Shown here piece after piece: positions 38,496 through 48,050 of a DNA stretch of 64,000 nt. Source of the stretch: DASRJW01 sp964567755. GTDB lineage: Bacteria > Krumholzibacteriota > Krumholzibacteriia > G020349025. Every line of letters starts with the position of its first letter. Position 1 is the first letter of the stretch. A program made the position numbers and the translations under genes. Location of the stretch: the NCBI GenBank assembly GCA_964567755.1, contig CAZMNW010000048.1:1-64000 (forward strand), read 5' to 3'. A model generated the notes under the pieces. It was not told where the DNA came from. It was given only the letters and a program-made list of their open reading frames with translations, and did no database searches.

Positions 38496-38665
38496 AGCGA
38501 TTGTCGATCGTCCTCCTCTGATGCGCACCCCTTCGGGTCACCGACAACGGCTTGAATTCCGACACGCTTCGCACCCAGCCGGCGTTTGCAGTCATCGCCC
38601 GAGGCCCGGGTGCTCGCGCCGACGTAAGCTGCTATCCTCGACGCGGTCGCAAGGGAGGAAAAACC

Positions 38666-39553
38666 ATGACCTATGTGATCTGCGGCGCCACCGGCAACAT
38701 CGGTGGCGTGCTGGCCCACGAGCTTCTCGCTCAGGGCAAGTCGGTCCGCGTGATCGGGCGCGACGCGGCACGCCTCGCGGCGGTCAGCGGCGCCGATCCC
38801 ACGCCGGGATCGTTGGACGATCGTGCATTCCTGGCGCGCGCGTTCGCGGGCGCCACCGCGGTGTTTGCGATGATTCCGCCGAGCTACGGCGAATCCGACT
38901 TCCGCTCCTATCAGAATCGCGTCGGCGAGGCGCTGGCGCACGGGATCACCAGCGCCGGGGTGCGTCATGTCCTCAACCTGAGCAGCTTGGGCGCGCAGCA
39001 CGCGCAGGGGTGCGGGCCCGTGAACGGCCTGCACGACCAAGAGCAACGTTTGAACGCGCTCACGGGTGTCCACGTGTTGCACCTGCGCCCGACATTCTTC
39101 ATGGAGAACCACCTGGGGAGCATCGGCGCGATCAAGGGAATGGGTGCGTTGCCCGGAGCTCTCAGGCCGGACTTGACAGCGCCGCAGATCGCGACGCGTG
39201 ACATCGCGGCGGCGGCCACTCGACGTCTCGCAGCGCTCGACTGGAGCGGCAAGAGCGTGTTGGAACTGCTCGGGCCGCGCGACGTCACGATGACGGAAAC
39301 TGCGCGCATCTTGGGCGGCTCGATCGGTCGCGACGATCTGCGCTATGTGCATGTGGGGGACGACGACGTACGCCAGGCGTTCCTCGGCATGGGAGTCTCG
39401 GCGGATTTGGCGAACCTGTACGTCGAGATGTTGCACGCCATCAACGACGGCCACATGGCGTCGACGCAGGCACGCGACGCCCGCACCACGACGCCGACGC
39501 CGCTCGAAGTCTTCGCACGCGAGGTTTTCGCGCCGGTCTTCCACGCCAGTTGA
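38666..39553 (+). CDS. NmrA-like NAD(P)-binding protein
   Basis: 295 residues. Start MTYVICGATGNIGGVLAHEL carries the atypical SDR motif GATGNIG; RVIGRDAARLAAV, VFAMIPPSYGE, VLNLSSLGAQH and RPTFFMENHLGSIGAIKGMG follow the NmrA pattern. Such proteins are redox sensors or quinone/ketone reductases; the activity is uncertain. AGGGAGG lies eight bases upstream. It is convergent with the GT87 gene. Another possibility is a nucleoside-diphosphate-sugar epimerase-like protein, but the catalytic Tyr-xxx-Lys is not obvious. Confidence 0.82.
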   Translation: MTYVICGATGNIGGVLAHELLAQGKSVRVIGRDAARLAAVSGADPTPGSLDDRAFLARAFAGATAVFAMIPPSYGESDFRSYQNRVGEALAHGITSAGVRHVLNLSSLGAQHAQGCGPVNGLHDQEQRLNALTGVHVLHLRPTFFMENHLGSIGAIKGMGALPGALRPDLTAPQIATRDIAAAATRRLAALDWSGKSVLELLGPRDVTMTETARILGGSIGRDDLRYVHVGDDDVRQAFLGMGVSADLANLYVEMLHAINDGHMASTQARDARTTTPTPLEVFAREVFAPVFHAS

Positions 39554-39570
39554 GCCGCACCCTGGGAGAC

Positions 39571-40881
39571 TCAGGCACTCTCCCCGACGACATCATGCTG
39601 GCTGGCGAGGATCTTGCGCGTGACACACCACAGGATCACGAGTCCCGCTGCATGCACGTTCACGAGCAGCGACTGTGGGCCCGCCCGCCATCCTTGCCAG
39701 AGAATCGGGAAGTGCGCCGAAGACAGGAAGAACCCGGCGCAAGCCCAGAGTCCGGTGCGTAACGCCCACGGGGCGCCGCGCTCGGCCGCGCGCACGATGG
39801 CGAGCATCGCGCATGGCCAGACGAAGAGCATGGCGGCCAGCGTGTGCACCCAGGTGATCTTCATCAGCAGGAGCATCGCGAGCGTCACGGTGCCGTACTC
39901 GAGCGCGAGCAACGCCCGGTGCCGCGGGCGGCGCAGCGTTCGCAATGTCAACGTCGCGATCGTGAGACCCGCGAGGATCGACAGCGTTTGCTTCAGCCAC
40001 GGCAAGTGCACGAAGGCGCGCACCTCGTCGTTCGCTACCAGGTGTCGGGCCAGAACGGCGTCGAGGCTCTGGTTCATGGGTCTCGGGAACTCGCGTCCGA
40101 GCGCCGGGATCAATGCGTCCCGTACATAAGCCGGAACGATGTCCCAACCCCAGTAGGCGACCGCGGCTCCCAGGCTGACGATGAGAAGCACCGTAGCGAA
40201 AATGGCGGCGTGCCGCGCCCCGCGCCAAGCGGCGTAGGGAATCGCCACAATTGGCGTGAGCTTGAGGCAGGTCGCTAGTGCCAGGGCCGCCCCTGTGAGC
40301 CAGGGCCGCCGCTGCGTCAGACCCCATGCGATTGCGGCAGAGGCCAGGAACAGCAACGATCCCACGGATCCGGCGCGAATGTCGTTGTGCACGCTCGTCG
40401 AGTTGAGCGCTGCGGGCACGAAGGCCGTGAACACGAGCCACGCCAACCACCGATTCGCGACCCCGAGCCGTTCTGCCTGCGCGCGCAACAGCGCGGCCGT
40501 GATCGCGAGTGCCCCAACAAGAGCAAATGTTCCGACAAGCATCCAGGCTTGGCGGGCCCGTGGATAGGAAAGATGCGTGAGCGGCACCATCGCGAGGGCA
40601 AACGGCGGTGGATAAAGGAACGGGAACTGCGCGAACTCGAAGCCAAGGTCGTGGCCGCGGCGCGTGAGCGCTGCTTCGTCGTAGGGAGAAAGGCCCTCGC
40701 GTGCTTGGACGCCGGCCAGATAATAGGTGGCGAAGTCGGTGCTGGGCGGCAAGCGCACGATTTGGTAACCGGTGGTGGCGACCAGGAACTCGACCACGGC
40801 GAGCCCGATGATGCAGACGCAAAGCGGACGCAAGGTGCGCGCGCCGTCGAGCCCGCGGGCGCCGGACGACCGCAGCTTCAT
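39571..40881 (-). CDS. polytopic mannosyltransferase-like protein (GT87/DUF2029)
   Basis: 436 residues with about ten membrane helices. The first (LCVCIIGLAVVEFLVATTGY) precedes DFATYYLAGVQAREGLSPYD, the periplasmic loop with Asp/Glu typical of GT-C/GT87 proteins, and PFLYPPPFALAMVPLTHLSY. Many relatives use polyprenyl-phosphate mannose. ATG 40881 follows GGAGG and overlaps the upstream GT4 stop by ATGA, so they are co-translated. The frame is also open across the GT4 gene, but that is antisense noise of a different frame. Confidence 0.85.
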   Translation of the reverse strand: MKLRSSGARGLDGARTLRPLCVCIIGLAVVEFLVATTGYQIVRLPPSTDFATYYLAGVQAREGLSPYDEAALTRRGHDLGFEFAQFPFLYPPPFALAMVPLTHLSYPRARQAWMLVGTFALVGALAITAALLRAQAERLGVANRWLAWLVFTAFVPAALNSTSVHNDIRAGSVGSLLFLASAAIAWGLTQRRPWLTGAALALATCLKLTPIVAIPYAAWRGARHAAIFATVLLIVSLGAAVAYWGWDIVPAYVRDALIPALGREFPRPMNQSLDAVLARHLVANDEVRAFVHLPWLKQTLSILAGLTIATLTLRTLRRPRHRALLALEYGTVTLAMLLLMKITWVHTLAAMLFVWPCAMLAIVRAAERGAPWALRTGLWACAGFFLSSAHFPILWQGWRAGPQSLLVNVHAAGLVILWCVTRKILASQHDVVGESA

Positions 40882-42110
40882 GCGACCTCCAAGCCGTTCC
40901 GAACGGTTGGAGGTGCTGCGACCAGCCGGTCGAGGACGGCGATCTCGGCCGCGACGCGATCTTCCCAGCTCATGAAATGCCGCGCGGCGAATGCGCGTGC
41001 TTGGCTCCCGAGCGCGCGACGGAGGGTGGTGTCGTCGGCCAAGCGGGCGATGGCGCGCGCCAAACCGGTCGCATCGCCTTCGCGCACGAGGAGTCCCGTT
41101 TGCATGTCCTGCACGACCTCGGACGTGCCCCCCACATCGAGGGCAATGACCGGCGTTCCCACCACCATCGCTTCGCATGTCGGGATGGACATGTTGGTGA
41201 GCGTCGAGGTTGCGACCAGCGCATCGGCGGCTGCGAGCAGGCGCGGAACCTGCACATGCGGAACGCTGCCGAGGAAACGATGGGCGATGCGTGCCTTGCG
41301 ACAGCGGCGTTCGAGCGCGCCACGCAGTGGACCGTCGCCTGCGATCCAGAGCACGAGGGGTGTTCGCGCCTGATTCCCGGCCTGGGCGACGGCGTCGATA
41401 ATGCGGTCGATGCGCTTCGTGTCGACCAGACGCGCGAGGGCGAGAAAAATGCACGCGGCTGGGTCCGCTCCCTGTTCCAGTCGCACGGCCAAGCTGTCGA
41501 AGTTCAGATCGGCCCACTCCTTGTTCACACCGTTCGGGAGCCAGGTCATCCGGTCCGGCGCCACGCCCCAGCGCTCGGCGACACGATTCCCGCGCGTACC
41601 GTCGTTCAGGATCAAGAAGTGCGCGAGCGGCTGCTTGAACGCGAGCACCCCTTCCAGATTGTGGTAGAGGTAGCGGGGCAACGACCATTCGAGCCGCATG
41701 GCGTGCATGACGCCGAAGAGCTTGAGCACCGACGGCGCTCCCACCGCCGCAGCGGCGCGTGCGGCGGGGCGCGCTCCGTAGTGCGAGAATCCCAGCACCA
41801 ACCGCGGGCGAATCTGGCGCGCGAGGCGAGTCGCCGCTGCGCCCGCCACTTGCCAGAATGCCGGCAGGAGCCAACCACGACGCACGGGCGCGGGCAACCA
41901 CGTGGGTGCGGCCAGGACATTGGGGAACGTGTGGATCGACAGTCCGGGACCAGGCGGCATGAGACTCGCTGCGCGCGGGACCAGCATGTGGACCGCATAC
42001 CCGTGCGCGACGAGGCCGGCCAGCATGTGCGTCTCGTCGGAGACACCAGCTCCTGGTGCCAGCGACCACAGGCTGGACCAAGGACTCACCACGAGGATGG
42101 GGCCACGCAC
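40878..42110 (-). CDS. family 4 glycosyltransferase
   Basis: 410 residues from GTG 42110, with GGAGG about 11 bases upstream. N-terminal GT-B domain VRGPILVVSPWSSLWSLAPG AGVSDETHMLAGLVAHGYAV; linker WGVAPDRMTWLPNGVNKEWA; C-terminal GT4 domain LALARLVDTKRIDRIIDAVA, LWIAGDGPLRGAL, HRFLGSVPHVQVPRLLAAAD, and the nucleotide-binding SIPTCEAMVVGTPVIALDVG GTSEVVQDMQTGLLV with E-x7-E spacing. Cytoplasmic, likely polysaccharide synthesis. Overlaps the GT87-like gene. Divergent from the metalloprotease with 162 bases between. Confidence 0.88.
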   Translation of the reverse strand: MRGPILVVSPWSSLWSLAPGAGVSDETHMLAGLVAHGYAVHMLVPRAASLMPPGPGLSIHTFPNVLAAPTWLPAPVRRGWLLPAFWQVAGAAATRLARQIRPRLVLGFSHYGARPAARAAAAVGAPSVLKLFGVMHAMRLEWSLPRYLYHNLEGVLAFKQPLAHFLILNDGTRGNRVAERWGVAPDRMTWLPNGVNKEWADLNFDSLAVRLEQGADPAACIFLALARLVDTKRIDRIIDAVAQAGNQARTPLVLWIAGDGPLRGALERRCRKARIAHRFLGSVPHVQVPRLLAAADALVATSTLTNMSIPTCEAMVVGTPVIALDVGGTSEVVQDMQTGLLVREGDATGLARAIARLADDTTLRRALGSQARAFAARHFMSWEDRVAAEIAVLDRLVAAPPTVRNGLEVA

Positions 42111-42163
42111 GAAAGCTCTGCCTCCGCCCGAGTTCGAACGCGGAATCCCGTGCACTCGCGGCG

Positions 42164-42193
42164 TTGCACCGCACGAGAGGCACTGACTATACT
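42164..42193 (+). promoter_or_regulatory. promoter of the metalloprotease-like gene
   Basis: TTGCAC (42164-42169), 18 bases, TATACT (42188-42193). The ATG at 42273 lies about 80 bases downstream with AAAGGA before it. A good sigma70-like match in the 162-base divergent region. Confidence 0.55.
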
Positions 42194-42272
42194 CGCTGGT
42201 CTGGCTGGTTTCGACCCGGCAACTTCCCGCGGATGCGTCCCGCAGCCGAGGCCTGGAAAGGAACGCCCGCCT

Positions 42273-44192
42273 ATGCTGCTGTCGCGTCGGGTCGTCACGC
42301 TGGCCGCCCTCTTTTGCGGCGCTTGTGCCCTGTTCGTCATCGCGGAACCCGCGCGCACTCGAGAACAGAATAGCGCCACGACCCGCGATTTCGGATCCTC
42401 CGTGTCTCGCCTCGATTCGATCACGGCACGGGCCATGGTGGATTCGCTCCTGCATCAGATCGGCGCGCTCCGCGGCCTCGAACCGCTGCGGCCGGTGCAG
42501 ACCGTCGTCGCCGATCGCGCGCGCATTCGCGCCCGCCTCGAAGAGATCACACTCGAGGAAGAAGTGCGCAGCCGTGCACGCGGTGACGAGCGGTTGCTGC
42601 GTTACTTGGGCCTGTTGCCGCCCGATGCGGATCTGCTGCAGATCACCAAGGATCTGCTCGAAGAGCAACTCGCGGGGATGTACGACATCGACGAGCGCCA
42701 GCTCTATTTGGCCGATTGGATTCCCGCCGAGCTGCAGTCCGTGGTGGTGACGCACGAGATCGCGCACGCTCTGCAGGACCAGCATTTCAGCTTGCGCGTG
42801 CGCAAGAAGCTGGGGTTCGAGACCGCCGATGCCGAGGCTGCCTGGCAGGCGTTGATCGAGGGCGATGCGACCGCAGTCATGCTCGAGTCCAGCCTGCGAC
42901 CCCTCGGGCAGTCCTTCGCCGCCCTGGCCGATACCGCAGGCGTGGGACAGTGGAGCGACATGCTGCGCTCGATCACCTCGCCAGGCGCGAACATGAGCGC
43001 GGAGAAGCTGCTCGCGGCGCCGCGCGTGGTGCGCGAGGCTCTGTTGTTCCCCTACGAGCGCGGACTGGCATTCGTGGCGGCCGCGTATGCCGCGGGCGGC
43101 TGGAAACGTATCGACGAAGCCTACGTGCACCTGCCAGCATCCACGGAGCAGATCATGCATCCGTCTCGATTCCTGGGGGTGCGCGACGCGCCGATCCGCG
43201 TCGAGGTGCCGGATGTGCGCGGGCTGCTCGGGGCCGACTACTCTCCGGCAGTGAAGACGGCGTTGGGTGAGTTCGACCTGCTTGTGTACATGAGCGAACA
43301 CGTGGACGCGGAGATCGCCGCCGTCGCCAGCGAAGGCTGGGGAGGTGCGAGCGCGATTCTTTACGGCGGGGCGCAGGACAGCCCGGAAGTCCTGATTCTC
43401 TACACCACGTGGGATTCCGAGGACGATGCCACGGAGTTCTTTGGCGCCATTCTCGGTCTCATGGAGCGGCGCTATCCGCAGCAGACCGGCGTCGCGTCGA
43501 TGAGCGCCGAGAATCTCGTGGCCTGGAATGTCGACAAGCAAGCGCGGTGGCAGAACCTCGTGTGCCAGAGTGGGCGTGATGTTTTTTGCGTCGAGCGCGT
43601 ACCGGCTGCAAGCGCGATGCGCATCGTGCAGAAGCTGCAGCAACAGGTGCGCCTGCACGACCCGACTCCGGACGTGCGCACCGAGCGCCGCGAGCATCTG
43701 CCGTGGAATATCGTCAGCGCAAAGACCGCCCCCGCGGACAGCAATGCAGCCTTGCAGGTGCAGCTGCCGCTCGGATGGAAGCGGGAGCCGGATTCGACGC
43801 GTCCGGACCTCCTGATGCGGGCGCAACGGGCGGGTGCGCGTCTCGAGGTGGGCGTCGACCGAGCCGCGACGGACCGGCTTGGCGCCGGTGGTTACGCCCA
43901 CGTCCTTGCCGAACGTATTCAAAAGCGTGGCAGCGACGTCTACGTGCAAACCGACGTCGTCTATTCGCGCGCCGACGCCACTCCGCTCTACCAACTGGTC
44001 TTCTCCCAAACGGAGCGCGAGCGCCAAGTGGTCTATTATATCGGGGTTGTCGAGCTCGAATCTGGCTTCGGCTACATCCAGCTCACCGAGCCTCAGGAGA
44101 GCGAGACGCCGGCGATGGACAAGGACTTCTACAGCATCCTGGACACGCTGCACATAGGCGGCGCTGCCGGAGCCCCGGGCAACGACCACTGA
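42273..44192 (+). CDS. gluzincin-type metalloprotease-like secreted protein
   Basis: 639 residues. Signal peptide MLLSRRVVTLAALFCGACAL ending near AEPA. A zinc site of the HExxH + Glu kind is visible: His161-Glu162-His165 in VVTHEIAHALQDQHF and Glu196 in LIEGDATAVM. The second half has LQVQLPLGWKREPDSTRPDL and other beta-rich stretches, likely a C-terminal binding domain. Membership of a named family is uncertain; similar proteins are seen in several FCB/Gemmatimonadota-like genomes. The gene lies 29 bases before phoB, so it may be co-transcribed, but its role in phosphate response is not shown. Confidence 0.78.
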   Translation: MLLSRRVVTLAALFCGACALFVIAEPARTREQNSATTRDFGSSVSRLDSITARAMVDSLLHQIGALRGLEPLRPVQTVVADRARIRARLEEITLEEEVRSRARGDERLLRYLGLLPPDADLLQITKDLLEEQLAGMYDIDERQLYLADWIPAELQSVVVTHEIAHALQDQHFSLRVRKKLGFETADAEAAWQALIEGDATAVMLESSLRPLGQSFAALADTAGVGQWSDMLRSITSPGANMSAEKLLAAPRVVREALLFPYERGLAFVAAAYAAGGWKRIDEAYVHLPASTEQIMHPSRFLGVRDAPIRVEVPDVRGLLGADYSPAVKTALGEFDLLVYMSEHVDAEIAAVASEGWGGASAILYGGAQDSPEVLILYTTWDSEDDATEFFGAILGLMERRYPQQTGVASMSAENLVAWNVDKQARWQNLVCQSGRDVFCVERVPAASAMRIVQKLQQQVRLHDPTPDVRTERREHLPWNIVSAKTAPADSNAALQVQLPLGWKREPDSTRPDLLMRAQRAGARLEVGVDRAATDRLGAGGYAHVLAERIQKRGSDVYVQTDVVYSRADATPLYQLVFSQTERERQVVYYIGVVELESGFGYIQLTEPQESETPAMDKDFYSILDTLHIGGAAGAPGNDH

Positions 44193-44221
44193 ACCATGGA
44201 CGATCGGGGGTGCGGGGGAAC

Positions 44222-44908
44222 ATGGTGCGCAAGAAGATTCTGATCGTCGACGACGAACCCGACATCGTCGAGTTTGTCGAATACAACTTGCGACGCGAGC
44301 AGTACGACACGCGATCCGCGAGTGATGGAACCTCGGCGTTGCGCCGCGCGCGCGAGGAGCAACCGGACCTCATCCTCCTCGATCTCATGTTGCCGGGTGT
44401 TCACGGTCTGGAAGTGTGCAAGCAGCTTAAATCGTGGCGGGAAACCGCACACATCCCCATCGTCATGCTGACGGCGAAGGGGGAAGAGTCCGATATCGTC
44501 ACCGGGCTCGAACTGGGCGCCGACGATTACATCCCCAAGCCATTCAGCATGCGACTGTTGCTGGCGCGCATTCGGTCGGTATTGCGGCGCACCTCGCGCG
44601 CCGGCGCCAGCGAGCCCTCCATGACCCGCATTCATGGCCTGGTCATCGACGATGAGCGCCACGAGGTGCAGCTCGAGGGCGTCTCGGTGCAGCTCACCCT
44701 GACCGAGTACAAACTGCTGCGCTTTCTGGCGCGCCATCCCGGCCGCGTGTTCACGCGCACGCAGATCCTCGACAACATCCAGGACGAGCAAGTGTTGGTG
44801 GTGGATCGTGCCATCGATGTTCACGTCGCGGCGCTGCGACGCAAGCTGGGCGAGTCCGGCGCGCTCATCGAAACCATCCGCGGCGTCGGCTATCGCTTCA
44901 AGAGCTGA
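44222..44908 (+). CDS. phoB: phosphate response regulator PhoB (OmpR family)
   Basis: 228 residues. Receiver domain MVRKKILIVDDEPDIVEFVE with phosphoacceptor Asp54 (LILLDLMLPG), Thr at VMLTAKG and Lys at YIPKPFS; winged-helix DNA-binding domain from about 125 (LTEYKLLRFLARHPGRVFTR, QVLVVDRAIDVHVAALRRKL, IETIRGVGYRF). Linked to phoR and the pst genes downstream, so PhoB rather than another OmpR-like regulator. ATG 44222 begins 29 bases after the upstream stop. Confidence 0.93.
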   Translation: MVRKKILIVDDEPDIVEFVEYNLRREQYDTRSASDGTSALRRAREEQPDLILLDLMLPGVHGLEVCKQLKSWRETAHIPIVMLTAKGEESDIVTGLELGADDYIPKPFSMRLLLARIRSVLRRTSRAGASEPSMTRIHGLVIDDERHEVQLEGVSVQLTLTEYKLLRFLARHPGRVFTRTQILDNIQDEQVLVVDRAIDVHVAALRRKLGESGALIETIRGVGYRFKS

Positions 44909-44957
44909 GCGGCCCGATCAACGGCTGGGCTGAACGGACACCGTGGAGCTGGGTTCG

Positions 44958-46733
44958 ATGTGGCGCCGACGCTTGTTCTGGAAACTGACGCTCGCCTACA
45001 GCGCTGTCGTCGTCGTCTGCATGACCGGCGTCGGCGGCTACTTGGTGTACTCGCAAAAGCAAGTCGTGCGTCTGCAACTCGTGGAGCAGCTGGAACGCGT
45101 CGCGCAGCTGGTGGATTCCGATTGCGGCGCACTCCTCGACAGCGAGCAGGCGGGCGCGGCCGATGCGCGCATCCGCTTGCTCAAAACGCGCATTGGCGCG
45201 CGCATCACGCTCATTCATCCGGATGGGCGGGTGCTGGCCGATAGCGACGAAAGCGCCGCGCGCATGGAGAACCACCGTTTCCGCGTCGAGGTCGCCGAGG
45301 CGCTCGCAGGGCGGACGGGGTCGGATCTTCGCGTCAGTGCCACGGTGCGCCGGCGTTTTCTCTATGTCGGCATCCCATCCCACGCGCGCCCCGGGTGGGT
45401 GGTGCGCGTGGCGCTGCCGTACGACCAGTTCATGCGCAACGTCCGTGCCGAGGCCAAGGTGCTGATCCTCGGAACCGCGGTCACTGCCGTGCTGGCCATC
45501 GTGCTGACGGCGCTCCTCACGCGGCGGATCACGCGACCGCTGCAGGCCATGCAGGAGAATCTCAAGCGGCTCGAGCGCGGCGAGTTCGGCGTCCGGCTCG
45601 ATCCGGGAAGCGACGACGAAATCGGTCAGCTGGCGCGCAGCTTGAATCGCGCCCAAGAACAGCTCGAGCTCAACATCCGCAGTCTCACCAGCCAGCGCAA
45701 CGAGCGCGACGTCGTGCTCGCGAGCATGACCGAGGGACTTCTGGCCGTGGACGCGGAGGAGCACGTGCTGGTGATCAATGCCTCGGCGCGTGCTCTCCTG
45801 GGTGTCGATTTCCAGCTGGTCGAGAACCGACCCTTGCTCGAGGTCGTGCGCAGTCCCAGCTTCGAAGGTTTCGTGCGCGAAGTGCGTCTGGGCGTGGGCC
45901 CGATGAACACGCAGATCGTCTTGCATGGAGAACGCACCCGCTGGCTGGACTTGCATGGGGCGCCGTTGCATCTGCCGGCGGACGAAGGCACGGGCGCCGT
46001 CGTCGTGTTCGGGGACGTGACAAGGCTGCACAAGCTGGAGCAAGCGCGGAAGGACTTCGTCGCCAACGTGTCGCACGAGCTCAAGACCCCGGTCACTTCG
46101 ATCAAGGGCTTTCTGGACACGCTGGTCGATGGCGGCGCGCTCGACAAGCCGGATGACACGCGGCGTTTCCTGGGCAAGATCTCCAAGCATACCGACCGCC
46201 TCACGGCGATTATCGACGATCTGCTGTATCTCTCCCGGCTCGAGCACGAAGGCGAGGAGATTCCGCGCCGGCAGGTGAACTTGGCTGGAGTCGTCGAGGC
46301 GAGCCTGGCGGACTTCGAGCACGTGGCACGCGCCAAGGGCGTGACGCTCGTGGCGCAGGTGGCGGCTCCGTGCCGTGTCGCGGGAGACGACAGCCTGCTC
46401 CGCCGCGCCCTCGACAACCTGGTGGACAATGCCATCAAGTACAGTCACATGGGTGGCAAGGTCGAGGTGCATTTGCGTCGAGTGGAGGACAGCGTCCTCC
46501 TCGAGGTGACGGACGAAGGCATTGGCATTCCACAGCAACATCTGACCCGGATCACCGAGCGTTTCTACCGCGTCGATCCCGCCCGCTCGCGCGACATGGG
46601 CGGCACCGGGCTCGGGCTCGCCATCGTCAAGCATGTGGCCCTGGTGCACCGTGGCGTGTTGCACGTCACCTCGGCCGAGGGCAAAGGCAGCCGTTTCACC
46701 TTGCGCTTCCCCGCCGACTCCAACCCGACCTGA
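44958..46733 (+). CDS. phoR: phosphate sensor histidine kinase PhoR
   Basis: 591 residues. TM1 FWKLTLAYSAVVVVCMTGVG, extracytoplasmic domain (about 35-165), TM2 VLILGTAVTAVLAIVLTALL, HAMP, PAS (about 260-350; LASMTEGLLAVDAEEHVLVI), HisKA with His373 (FVANVSHELKTP), and HATPase with DNLVDNAIKYS, DEGIGIPQ, ERFYRVDPARSRDMGGTGLG. ATG 44958 chosen, with GGAG nine bases before; GTG 44943 is an alternative. The periplasmic domain is larger than in E. coli PhoR. It phosphorylates PhoB and probably reads the state of PstSCAB through PhoU. Confidence 0.93.
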   Translation: MWRRRLFWKLTLAYSAVVVVCMTGVGGYLVYSQKQVVRLQLVEQLERVAQLVDSDCGALLDSEQAGAADARIRLLKTRIGARITLIHPDGRVLADSDESAARMENHRFRVEVAEALAGRTGSDLRVSATVRRRFLYVGIPSHARPGWVVRVALPYDQFMRNVRAEAKVLILGTAVTAVLAIVLTALLTRRITRPLQAMQENLKRLERGEFGVRLDPGSDDEIGQLARSLNRAQEQLELNIRSLTSQRNERDVVLASMTEGLLAVDAEEHVLVINASARALLGVDFQLVENRPLLEVVRSPSFEGFVREVRLGVGPMNTQIVLHGERTRWLDLHGAPLHLPADEGTGAVVVFGDVTRLHKLEQARKDFVANVSHELKTPVTSIKGFLDTLVDGGALDKPDDTRRFLGKISKHTDRLTAIIDDLLYLSRLEHEGEEIPRRQVNLAGVVEASLADFEHVARAKGVTLVAQVAAPCRVAGDDSLLRRALDNLVDNAIKYSHMGGKVEVHLRRVEDSVLLEVTDEGIGIPQQHLTRITERFYRVDPARSRDMGGTGLGLAIVKHVALVHRGVLHVTSAEGKGSRFTLRFPADSNPT

Positions 46734-46925
46734 GCGCGTCCAGCGGGCTTCCTGACCGCGAGGCCAGCCCAAATGGCCCCTCGAGGCCGCGAATCACGAG
46801 GAATTAGGCGCGCCTTTGCAGAACCTTAACGCGCCGAGGGGATCATTGAGGGCGAGGAAAGAGGCGCGCGAAGCGTGACGGCGGACCGTCGGCGCCGCGA
46901 GCGAACCACTATCGGGAGGAACCAA

Positions 46926-47924
46926 GTGAAGCGATCGGTGCGTGGGATGCTGTCGCTCGCCGTGCTGGTGTGCGTCGCCGGCGCGGCTCGAGCCCAGGTC
47001 ATCGAGGTGGATGCGAAGCTGCCTGCCTATGACAAGGTGGATGGCGTCAAAGGCAACCTGTCGAGCATCGGCTCCGACACCATGAACAATCTCATGACCT
47101 TGTGGGCCGAGGGCTTCAAGAAACACTATCCGGCCGTGCAGATCCAAGTCGAAGGCAAGGGCTCGAGCACCGCGCCCCCGGCGTTGATCGAGGGCACCGC
47201 CCAGCTCGGACCCATGTCGCGCAACATGAAGGCCGACGAATCGGACGCGTTCGAGAAGAAACATGGCTTCAAGCCGACGCGGCTGCGCACCTCGATGGAT
47301 GCGCTCGCAGTTTTCGTGCACAAGGACAACCCGCTCACGTCGATCAGCCTCGACCAGGTGGACGCGGTGTTCTCCAAGACGCGCAAGCGCGGTTACTCGA
47401 GCGACGTCGTCACTTGGGGCCATCTCGGGTTGACCGGCGAGTGGGAACGCAAGCCACTCAGCGTCTACGGCCGCAACTCGGCGTCGGGCACCTACGGCTT
47501 CTTCAAGGAGGAAGCGCTCAAGAAGGGTGACTACAAGGACACGGTGAAGGAACAACCGGGCTCGGCTTCGGTCGTGCAAGGGATCACCGAAGATCGCTTC
47601 GGCATCGGCTACAGCGGCATCGGCTACCGGACCTCCGGGGTGAAGACGCTGGCCTTGGCGCCCAAGGGAGGCGCGGCTCCCGTGGACGGCAACTACGAAA
47701 ACTGTCTCGCGGGTACTTACCCACTCGGGCGTTACCTCAACCTGTACATCGCCAAGGATCCCAGCAAGGCGCTCGATCCCGTGGTGCGCGAGTTCGTGCG
47801 TTTCATCTTCAGCAAAGAAGGCCAGGAGATCGTGGTCAAGGATGGTTACTTCCCGCTCACGGCGGCGGTGTGTGCGGAGGAACTGCAGCGACTGGGTCTG
47901 GATCTCAAACTTTCGACCCGGTAG
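46926..47924 (+). CDS. pstS: phosphate-binding protein PstS
   Basis: 332 residues, GTG start after GGGAGGA. Signal peptide MKRSVRGMLSLAVLVCVAGA ending ARA. Phosphate-binding fold: LSSIGSDTMNNLMTLWAEGF, GTAQLGPMSRNMKADE, SVYGRNSASGTYGFFKEEAL and GYSGIGYRTSGVK supply the Ser/Thr/Arg/Asp shell. Periplasmic. It starts the pst operon, 192 bases after phoR; a Pho box could not be identified with confidence in that gap. Confidence 0.93.
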   Translation: MKRSVRGMLSLAVLVCVAGAARAQVIEVDAKLPAYDKVDGVKGNLSSIGSDTMNNLMTLWAEGFKKHYPAVQIQVEGKGSSTAPPALIEGTAQLGPMSRNMKADESDAFEKKHGFKPTRLRTSMDALAVFVHKDNPLTSISLDQVDAVFSKTRKRGYSSDVVTWGHLGLTGEWERKPLSVYGRNSASGTYGFFKEEALKKGDYKDTVKEQPGSASVVQGITEDRFGIGYSGIGYRTSGVKTLALAPKGGAAPVDGNYENCLAGTYPLGRYLNLYIAKDPSKALDPVVREFVRFIFSKEGQEIVVKDGYFPLTAAVCAEELQRLGLDLKLSTR

Positions 47925-48050
47925 TCCAGCGGCACGGACATGGTGGCGGAGGACTCCGCCACCATGCACCCACCTCGAGCCGCGAACGAATCACGCCCGT
48001 GCCGCCGTTCGCCGCGATTCGTCGACACCAGGCAATCGGTTGGAGAGCGC

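Noticed and set aside
39571..42183. 870-residue minus-strand frame spanning the GT87 and GT4 genes
   Set aside because: Only the part from 40881 down has GT87 membrane helices; the rest is in another frame of the GT4 gene.
42120..42185. Possible tRNA on the minus strand (TTCGAAC and 6-7 base end pairing)
   Set aside because: The T-stem does not pair and the length is too short, so the pairing is accidental.
40878..44189. 1103-residue minus-strand frame suggesting a fusion of GT4 with an unknown N-terminus
   Set aside because: The upstream part is antisense to the metalloprotease gene; homology starts at about 42110 with its own start signal.
46734..46925. Pho box upstream of pstS
   Set aside because: No sequence here matched a Pho box well enough to call it.
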